DNA of 64,000 nucleotides, taken from NCBI RefSeq assembly GCF_003947415.1, contig NZ_QHKL01000003.1, positions 868,001 through 932,000 of the forward strand, in the 5' to 3' direction. Below the pieces are notes generated by a model that saw nothing but the letters and a program-made list of their open reading frames with translations, had not been told where the DNA came from and searched no databases. A program made the position numbers and the translations under genes. Below are positions 58,341 to 64,000 of this stretch, one piece after another (within the stretch, counting starts at the first letter, position 1; the number at the start of each line of letters is the position of its first letter). The DNA is from Amycolatopsis sp. WAC 01376 (GTDB lineage Bacteria > Actinomycetota > Actinomycetes > Mycobacteriales > Pseudonocardiaceae).

Positions 58341-58697
58341 CTAATCGCGGGGCGCGAGAAAACGCTCGAGGACGGCGGCCTCGGCACGCAGGCGGTCGGC
58401 GGCGTCGGCGCGGCCGAGACGCTCGTACTCGTCCGCGGAGACGGTGCGCTCCCTGATCTCGTGCGCCACGATGTCCCGCACGTCGTCCTCGGTGAGGTGA
58501 AGGCGCTCGACCTCGGCCGCGCCCAGCCCCACCGCCGTTCCCGCGACTTGCTCGTTCATGGCGATCCCCGTGGCCGAGTCCAGCGGCACCGCTTCGGCGT
58601 TGTCGATCGCCGCCAGCGCGGAACGAAGGGCCGCGATGGCGACGCGGTCCTTGGTCTTGAGGGCGGTCTTCAGTTCGTCACGCAGGTCGGCGCGCAT
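58341..58697 (-). CDS. GatB/YqeY-like small protein
   Basis: The 118-residue helical product begins MRADLRDELKTALKTKDRVA and contains RSALAAIDNAEAVPLD and LTEDDVRDIVAHEIRERTVS, the shape of short actinobacterial proteins annotated as GatB/YqeY-domain proteins. The domain is related to the tail of the tRNA amidotransferase B subunit, but the role of these stand-alone forms is not clear. ATG at 58697. It is divergent from the TetR gene with only 54 bases between, so the TetR may control it. Confidence 0.75.
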   Translation of the reverse strand: MRADLRDELKTALKTKDRVAIAALRSALAAIDNAEAVPLDSATGIAMNEQVAGTAVGLGAAEVERLHLTEDDVRDIVAHEIRERTVSADEYERLGRADAADRLRAEAAVLERFLAPRD

Positions 58698-58722
58698 GGG
58701 TTCGGATTCCCTGTCTCGGGGA

Positions 58723-58748
58723 CTTTGACAATATGACTGTACTATATC
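58723..58748. promoter_or_regulatory. Candidate TetR operator (CTTTGACAATATGAC)
   Basis: CTTTGACAATATGAC followed by TGTACTATATC lies between the divergent GatB/YqeY-like and TetR starts. A very similar CTTTGCAATATGGACATATG stands at the esterase start (59393-59412). Confidence 0.4.
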
Positions 58749-58751
58749 CGT

Positions 58752-59369
58752 ATGCCTCGCGTCGTCGATCATGATCAGCGCCGAGCCCGGATCGCGCGGG
58801 CGTTCCAGCGATTGCTCGCCGCGGACGGCTTCGCCGGCGTCTCGTTCTCGAAGGTGGCGGCGGAAGCCGGGATCTCCGTCGGATCCATTCAGCACTACTT
58901 CGCCGGCAAGGACGTCCTGCTCCGGTTCGCCTACGACGACGCCGTGAGCCGGATGGGCGAGCGGGTCCGGTCGCGGGTTCGCAACGGCGAGGCCGCCGGG
59001 CTCCCGATCGCGGAGGTCCTGCTCGGTACCCTGGCCGAACTGCTGCCACTCGACGCCGAACGCGAGCTGGAATACCGCGTCCGGCATGGACTTCAGGCGC
59101 AGGCGGCGCACGACGACGCGCTCGCCGACGTCGCCCGGCGGTCGGGTCGCGACCTGCTCGGTTACGTGACCTCGGTGGTCGAGCGGGGCAAGGACAGCGG
59201 CGACGTCGCGCCGGGAACTGACGCGGAACTCGCCGCGAGGATGATCCTCGCGACCGTCCAGGGGCTGGCGGATCAGGTCGCGCTGTCGGGGGCGGAGGCG
59301 TTCCCCGCACGCGAGGTCCTGAGCCGTTCCATCGCCGCCGTCTTCACTCGCTCGATGCAATCCGCCTGA
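58752..59369 (+). CDS. TetR-family regulator
   Basis: The 205-residue product has an N-terminal helix-turn-helix (about 10-55; FSKVAAEAGISVGSIQHYFAGKD) and a ligand-binding domain. It is preceded by a short AT-rich divergent region and followed 32 bases later by the esterase gene. A similar sequence before itself and before the esterase suggests autoregulation and control of the esterase. The ligand is unknown. ATG at 58752. Confidence 0.87.
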   Translation: MPRVVDHDQRRARIARAFQRLLAADGFAGVSFSKVAAEAGISVGSIQHYFAGKDVLLRFAYDDAVSRMGERVRSRVRNGEAAGLPIAEVLLGTLAELLPLDAERELEYRVRHGLQAQAAHDDALADVARRSGRDLLGYVTSVVERGKDSGDVAPGTDAELAARMILATVQGLADQVALSGAEAFPAREVLSRSIAAVFTRSMQSA

Positions 59370-59404
59370 CAGAGGCGGGCTCGGCTGAGTATCTTTGCAA
59401 TATG
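59366..59404 (+). promoter_or_regulatory. Candidate leaderless promoter of the esterase gene
   Basis: CTGACA (59366-59371), an 18-base spacer and TATCTT (59390-59395) place the transcription start at or near the A of the ATG at 59402. No ribosome-binding site precedes the ATG, as expected for a leaderless mRNA. Confidence 0.45.
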
Positions 59405-60862
59405 GACATATGGCAAAACCCGACGGTGCGGCTGACCAGTGGCACCGTCCGTGGCCGTCGCCTCGACGGCCACGTCTCGTTCCGGGGGATCCCGTACGCC
59501 GCGCCGCCGGTCGGCGATCTGCGGTGGCGTCCGCCCGCGCCCGTCGAGCCATGGACGGGTGTCCGCGACGCGTTCGAGCCGGGGAATCCCGCGCCGCAAC
59601 CCGCGGCGTCCTTCGACGGCACGACCTCGCTCGACGAGGACTGCCTGACGGTGAACGTCACCATCCCCGGCACGCCAGGTGAAGGCCGTCCGGTGCTGGT
59701 CTGGCTGCACGGCGGTGGCGGGACCAACGGCAACGCCGCCGACTACGACGCCCGCCGCCTCGCCGTCGACGGTGACCTCGTCGTGGTGGCGCCGAACTTC
59801 CGGCTCGGCGTCCTGAGCTGCTTCGGGTACCCGGGCCTGGACGACGGCGGCACTTTCGGCCTCCAGGACCAGCAGGCCGTCCTCCGCTGGGTACGGCGGG
59901 AGATCGCCGGATTCGGCGGCGACCCCGGCAACGTGACGCTGATGGGGGAGTCCTACGGCGCCACCATGGTCGCGGCACAGCTGACCGCCCCCGGCTCGGC
60001 GGGGCTGTTCCACCGCGCGATCGTGCAGAGCGTGTTCTCGGTTCTGGGCACGACGCCGGCGCACACCTTCATGCCCGGCCTCCCGGAGCTGCCACCTCGC
60101 TGGACTTCCGAGGCGGAACTGGCGGCGATCGGGGCCGCCGTCGCGGCCGAACGCGGCTGGGTGACCGGCGACGGCGACGCGCTCGCGCAGCTCCGGCAGG
60201 TGCCGGTGAAGGACCTGCTCGAAGTCTCGGACGCGTTCATCCGCCCGGCTTTCGGCGGCGCCACGCTGCCCGAGTCGCCTGCGATCGCGCTGGCCGCCGG
60301 GCGTTTCCACCGCGTGCCGGTGCTGCTGGGGACCACGCTCGACGAGGCCCGGTTCTTCGTCACGCTCGCCGGCGACCCGGTCACCGCCGAGAGCTATCCG
60401 CGGTTGCTGGCCGAAGCCTTCGGCGACCACGCGGACGAAGTCGCCGAACGATATCCGGTGCGGGACTACGAAACGCCGAGCCTGGCGTGGGCGCGAATCT
60501 CCACGGACCGCGCCTGGGCGCGACCGTCGTGGGAACTGGCCAAGGCGCTCGCGGCGCACACCGGCACCTGGTTCTCCGAGTTCGCCGACGAGGACGCGCC
60601 GTCACTGGTCCCGGGATTCCCCGCCGGTGCCCAGCATTCCAGTGCACTGATCTACCAGTTCGACTTCGAAGGCCGCCCGGCGCTCCCGGCGCCACAACAG
60701 GAGCTCGCCGACCGGATGACCCGCCACTGGGCGGCGTTCGCCAGGGACGGCGATCCGGGCTGGCCGGGTTTCGAGCACGTCGAAAGCCTGGCACCCGGGA
60801 AGAGCGGCGGCACGGACTACGCCGCCGCGCACCGGCTCGAGTTCTGGGCGGGAAAACCCTAG
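59402..60862 (+). CDS. Carboxylesterase (type B, alpha/beta hydrolase)
   Basis: The 486-residue esterase has the nucleophile Ser184 in GESYGA, the oxyanion loop WLHGGGGTNGN and the type B signature EDCLTVNV. It hydrolyses carboxylic esters; the natural substrate is unknown. It lacks a signal peptide and so is cytoplasmic. The TetR gene just upstream probably controls it. Its stop codon overlaps the stop of the convergent PucR gene (CTAG, 60859-60862). ATG at 59402 is used with no ribosome-binding site. Confidence 0.9.
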   Translation: MDIWQNPTVRLTSGTVRGRRLDGHVSFRGIPYAAPPVGDLRWRPPAPVEPWTGVRDAFEPGNPAPQPAASFDGTTSLDEDCLTVNVTIPGTPGEGRPVLVWLHGGGGTNGNAADYDARRLAVDGDLVVVAPNFRLGVLSCFGYPGLDDGGTFGLQDQQAVLRWVRREIAGFGGDPGNVTLMGESYGATMVAAQLTAPGSAGLFHRAIVQSVFSVLGTTPAHTFMPGLPELPPRWTSEAELAAIGAAVAAERGWVTGDGDALAQLRQVPVKDLLEVSDAFIRPAFGGATLPESPAIALAAGRFHRVPVLLGTTLDEARFFVTLAGDPVTAESYPRLLAEAFGDHADEVAERYPVRDYETPSLAWARISTDRAWARPSWELAKALAAHTGTWFSEFADEDAPSLVPGFPAGAQHSSALIYQFDFEGRPALPAPQQELADRMTRHWAAFARDGDPGWPGFEHVESLAPGKSGGTDYAAAHRLEFWAGKP

Positions 60863-62454
60863 AGGCGCAGGAGAAGCTGGGTGAGCATGCGCTGCGCGGG
60901 GTCGTCCAGATCGATGCCGGACACCTCGACGGCGCGGCGCACCCGGTAGCGGACCGTGTTCGGATGGATGTTCAGCTCGCGCGCCGCCTTCCGTACGTCG
61001 CCGAACGCGTCGAGGTAGGCCAGCACCGCGGGCACGAGGATGCCGCCGTGCTCGGCGTCGTGCGCGACCAGTTCGGCCAGCCGCGGATCGCGGATCCTCG
61101 GTTGCTCGCTCAGGAAAGCGAGCACCTCCGAGAGCAGGACCTCGGCGCGGACGTCGGCCAGCGAGGCGACGTCCGCCGTCCCGTGCCCGCGCGCCATCGT
61201 CGCCAGCACGCGGTCGGCGTCGCCACGCGAGGCCGCCGCGTCGGAGAGACGGGGCACGACACCGCCCAGCGCCGCGCGCACCCGGACGTCGAGATGACGT
61301 TGCGCGGTACCGACGATTTCCTTGGCCAGCGCCAGGATCCGTGTCTCGGCGTGCTCGGGGAGGTCGGGAAGGAGCGCGTAGACGCGGCCGCCGATCACAC
61401 TCACGAGCGCGCTCCGCCGGTACGCGGCGGTGTGCACGGTGATCAGGTGCACCAGTTCCGCGCGGCGCAGCTGCCGGTCGGTCGCGGCGCGGTCGCGGGG
61501 GAGCGAGAACCCCAGCACCATCGCGGGTTTCCCGGGATCCGCGCCGATGTCGTCGGCGACGGATTCCACGTCGAGACGGCCGTCGAGCAGGCCGGCCAGC
61601 AGGTCTTCGCGCAACCGGAGTTCCGGGCTGGGCAAGGTCCGGTGCCGGATCAGCTGCGGCGCGAGCGCCCGGCTCGCGCCGAGCAAGGCGACTTCCGCGC
61701 TTTCGGTGAGCGGATGCGCGCCCTCCTGGACCCAGATCGTGCCCAGCGGCTGCGATCCGGCGTGGATGCCCGCCGCGATCCGCCGCCGGATGCCGAGATC
61801 GGGCCGCTCGTCGATGCGGACGATGCCTTCCCCGGCGCGAAGCCGCTGGTAGACACCCCATTCCCGCAGCATCGCGAGATACCGTTCCGGACCTTCGCGG
61901 CCGAGGATCGAGAGCCTGCGCAGTTCGTCCACCTCGTCGCCCGCCCGCGAGTAGGCCAGCACCCGGCTCGCGGTGTCCTCGATGCTGACGAGGCCACCGG
62001 TCAGCGTCGCGATGGTCTGCGCGAGCGAGAACAGGTCGCCGAGCACCTCGCCGCTGTCCGCCTCGCCACCCGCGCGGGCCGCGTCGACGACGCCTCTGGC
62101 CAACGCCTCGACCTGCTCCCAGCGTGCTTCGTGGCCGACCTCGATCAGCGCGATCCCCGCGTCGGCCGCGACGTTCACCACGGCCATGCCGTTCTTGACC
62201 GCGACGGCGGCCGCGCCGGACCGTCCCGCCGCTCGGATCGCACCCGCGGCGGAGCGGCCGCGAGCGCCGATCACCAGGACGAGGTCACCCGGATGGGCGT
62301 CGGGCGGGTCCTCCGGGTCGTGGATGACGACGTCGTCCACTCCGACGCCGAGCCCGTTCGGCGCCGCGAGCACCCTGACCAGCGGTTCTCCCAGCGTCGC
62401 GAGGACGTGCCGCAGGGATGCGCCAGGGGTTGTCTGAGTAGTCGCTGTCATCAC
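60859..62454 (-). CDS. PucR-family regulator, divergent from pruA
   Basis: The 531-residue regulator has a PucR N-terminal domain, a GGDEF-like central region and a C-terminal helix-turn-helix with DVRKAARELNIHPNTVRYRV (about 480-531). PucR-type proteins next to pruA control proline breakdown in other actinobacteria, so proline or its product P5C is the expected effector. The start is GTG 62454 or ATG 62451, without a clear ribosome-binding site. The divergent gap to pruA is 125 bases and holds two direct repeats that fit the same consensus as the other PucR locus. Confidence 0.87.
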   Translation of the reverse strand: MMTATTQTTPGASLRHVLATLGEPLVRVLAAPNGLGVGVDDVVIHDPEDPPDAHPGDLVLVIGARGRSAAGAIRAAGRSGAAAVAVKNGMAVVNVAADAGIALIEVGHEARWEQVEALARGVVDAARAGGEADSGEVLGDLFSLAQTIATLTGGLVSIEDTASRVLAYSRAGDEVDELRRLSILGREGPERYLAMLREWGVYQRLRAGEGIVRIDERPDLGIRRRIAAGIHAGSQPLGTIWVQEGAHPLTESAEVALLGASRALAPQLIRHRTLPSPELRLREDLLAGLLDGRLDVESVADDIGADPGKPAMVLGFSLPRDRAATDRQLRRAELVHLITVHTAAYRRSALVSVIGGRVYALLPDLPEHAETRILALAKEIVGTAQRHLDVRVRAALGGVVPRLSDAAASRGDADRVLATMARGHGTADVASLADVRAEVLLSEVLAFLSEQPRIRDPRLAELVAHDAEHGGILVPAVLAYLDAFGDVRKAARELNIHPNTVRYRVRRAVEVSGIDLDDPAQRMLTQLLLRL

Positions 62455-62466
62455 CGATTAAGCCGA

Positions 62467-62512
62467 TCGGACAAGACGGTCACCCTGATTCTAGCCAGTC
62501 GAACAAGCCGTT
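62467..62512. promoter_or_regulatory. Candidate PucR sites upstream of pruA
   Basis: TCGGACAAGACGGT (62467-62480) and TCGAACAAGCCGTT (62499-62512) are direct repeats 32 bases apart, about three helical turns. Both contain CGNNCAAGNCG, the arm sequence seen at 18140-18174. Confidence 0.5.
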
Positions 62513-62579
62513 GGCGCGCTGTCCGGTCTACCGTTCGGGGTGAGACCTCTACCCGGCGAAGTGCAGTCAGGAGCAGTCA

Positions 62580-64000
62580 GTGGACGCCGTGACCCAGACC
62601 CCCGCCCCGAAGAACGAGCCGGTGCTGAACTACGCACCGGGCAGCGCTGAGCGCGCTGAACTCGAGGGCGCGCTCAAGTTGCTGGGCAACGCCGACCCCA
62701 TCGACATCACCGCGACGATCGGTGGTGAGCAGCGCAAGGGCGGCGGCGAGAAGATCGACGTCGTCCAGCCGCACAACCACAAGGCGGTGCTGGGCGTCAT
62801 CCACAGCGCGACCGCGCAGGACACCCACGACGCGATCGCCGCGGCCAAGGCCGCCGCCCCCGGCTGGCGCGCGCTGTCCTTCGACGACCGCGCCGCGATC
62901 ATCCTGCGTGCCGCCGACCTGCTGGCCGGCCCGTGGCGCGCCAAGCTGAACGCCGCCACCATGCTCGGCCAGTCGAAGACCGCCTTCCAGGCCGAGATCG
63001 ACTCCGCCTGCGAGCTGATCGACTTCTGGCGGTTCAACGTCGCCTTCGGCCGTCAGATCCTCGCCGAGCAGCCGGTCAGCTCGCCCGGGATCTGGAACCG
63101 GATGGAGCACCGCCCGCTCGAGGGCTTCGTGTACGCCATCACCCCGTTCAACTTCACCGCGATCTCCGGCAACCTGCCGACCGCGCCCGCGCTGATGGGC
63201 AACGTCGTGCTGTGGAAGCCGTCTCCGACGCAGAGCTACGCCGCGCACATGCTGATGCGGCTGCTCGAAGAAGCGGGCATGCCGCCGGGCGTCATCAACC
63301 TGCTCCCGGGTGACGGCAAGGCCGTCTCCGAGGTCGCCCTGACCCACCGCGACCTGGCCGGGATCCACTTCACCGGCTCCACCGCGACCTTCCAGCACCT
63401 GTGGGCCACCGTCGGCGCCAACATCTCCGGCTACCGCACGTACCCGCGTCTGGTCGGCGAGACCGGCGGCAAGGACTTCGTGCTCGCGCACGCCTCGGCC
63501 GACGTCGACATCCTGCGCACCGCGCTGATCCGCGGCGCCTTCGAGTACCAGGGCCAGAAGTGCTCGGCCGCGTCCCGCGCCTACGTCCCGCGTTCGCTCT
63601 GGGCGAGCCTGAAGGACGAGCTGGTCTCCGAGACCGAAGCCGTCACTTACGGCGACGTCAACGACCTGGACAACTTCGGTGGCGCCGTGATCGACCGCCG
63701 CGCCTTCGACAAGCACGCCGCCGTGTTGAAGAGCGCCGCCGAGGACGCCGAGATCGACGTCATCGCCGGTGGCACCGCGGACGACAGCGTCGGCTACTTC
63801 GTGCGCCCGACGATCCTGGTTTCGGACAACCCGAAGCACGAGATCTTCCGCACCGAGTACTTCGGCCCGATCCTCGCGCTGCACGTCTACGAGGACGAGG
63901 ACTTCGACCAGGTCCTGAAGCTGGTGGACGAGACCGCCGACTACGCGCTCACCGGCGCGGTCATCGCGAACGACCGCACGGCCGTCGCGAAGGCGGCCGA
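62580..64000 (+). CDS. pruA: L-glutamate gamma-semialdehyde (P5C) dehydrogenase, 3' end outside window
   Basis: At least 473 codons of a 540-residue-class aldehyde dehydrogenase are present; the frame is open to the window end. It oxidises glutamate-gamma-semialdehyde to glutamate with NAD, the second step of proline degradation. Motifs are FVYAITPFNFTAISGN (substrate/Rossmann region), GETGGKDFVLAH and the catalytic Cys in YQGQKCSAASRAYVP. GTG at 62580 follows AGGAG by six bases. The partner proline dehydrogenase should lie downstream, beyond the window. The PucR regulator and two repeat sites lie upstream. Confidence 0.94.
   Translation, partial: MDAVTQTPAPKNEPVLNYAPGSAERAELEGALKLLGNADPIDITATIGGEQRKGGGEKIDVVQPHNHKAVLGVIHSATAQDTHDAIAAAKAAAPGWRALSFDDRAAIILRAADLLAGPWRAKLNAATMLGQSKTAFQAEIDSACELIDFWRFNVAFGRQILAEQPVSSPGIWNRMEHRPLEGFVYAITPFNFTAISGNLPTAPALMGNVVLWKPSPTQSYAAHMLMRLLEEAGMPPGVINLLPGDGKAVSEVALTHRDLAGIHFTGSTATFQHLWATVGANISGYRTYPRLVGETGGKDFVLAHASADVDILRTALIRGAFEYQGQKCSAASRAYVPRSLWASLKDELVSETEAVTYGDVNDLDNFGGAVIDRRAFDKHAAVLKSAAEDAEIDVIAGGTADDSVGYFVRPTILVSDNPKHEIFRTEYFGPILALHVYEDEDFDQVLKLVDETADYALTGAVIANDRTAVAKAA

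Overview
The window is GC-rich DNA with mostly G/C-ending codons and frequent GTG starts, and its gene order is typical of Actinobacteria. The heme block hemE-hemY-hemQ is of the monoderm coproporphyrin type. An RNase D gene, a DUF3000 gene, dxs, a TrmA-like methyltransferase and msrB lie in the neighbourhood they occupy in other actinomycetes. The many regulated catabolic operons and the dispersed intergenic palindromes suggest a large-genome soil actinomycete, most likely of the Pseudonocardiaceae (Amycolatopsis-like). The genus is an inference; no 16S rRNA gene or database comparison is available here.

Layout. 1-4.2 kb: the end of a TrmA-like RNA methyltransferase, a 30-residue peptide carrying two DnaJ-type zinc motifs next to a 118-residue protein of unknown function, a decayed IS5-type transposase, a DUF222/HNH protein and a DUF1062 protein. 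4.2-8.8 kb: a choline-to-betaine type operon (aldehyde dehydrogenase, APC permease, GMC oxidoreductase). 9.0-10.9 kb: dxs, interrupted by an in-frame TAG. 11-19.7 kb: a guanidino/arginine catabolic operon (Na+ symporter, agmatinase-family ureohydrolase, ThDP decarboxylase-like enzyme, aldehyde dehydrogenase, NCS1 permease) with a divergent PucR regulator. 19.8-31 kb: a two-component system, an aldo/keto reductase, a Tat-exported PHP/CehA-type hydrolase, a fadB/fadA-like beta-oxidation pair, a class A beta-lactamase and a VanY-like peptidase. 29.7-38.7 kb: an operon of permease, two DUF1989 proteins, urea/guanidine carboxylase and allophanate hydrolase, with a divergent TetR. 39-47.3 kb: rnd, an orphan LuxR-type response regulator, DUF3000, hemE-hemY-hemQ and a CoA-transferase.

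47.3-51.2 kb holds the most unusual system. Three related TIGR04222-type membrane proteins are followed by a DUF692 (MNIO, multinuclear non-heme iron oxidase) enzyme and an SCO6045-like partner, all in one overlapping operon. Two of the membrane proteins end in Gly/Ser/Cys-rich tails with four cysteines and a terminal GCGG. The tails look like possible substrates for the MNIO enzyme, which would make this a membrane-anchored peptide-modification system. 51.2-64 kb: msrB, a small membrane protein, a Ser/Thr kinase, a TVP38-like protein, an acetyltransferase, a LigD-type polymerase domain, DUF6221, a flavin oxidoreductase, a GatB/YqeY protein, TetR plus esterase, a second PucR regulator and the divergent pruA, which runs out of the window.

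Across the window, gene ends are marked by long perfect or near-perfect palindromes that fall into a few sequence families. Copies change in both arms together, as expected for a maintained hairpin. The two PucR loci share a candidate site, CGNNCAAGNCG. Most catabolic genes sit as insertions between members of the conserved actinobacterial backbone (TrmA-like, dxs, rnd, DUF3000, hem genes, msrB).
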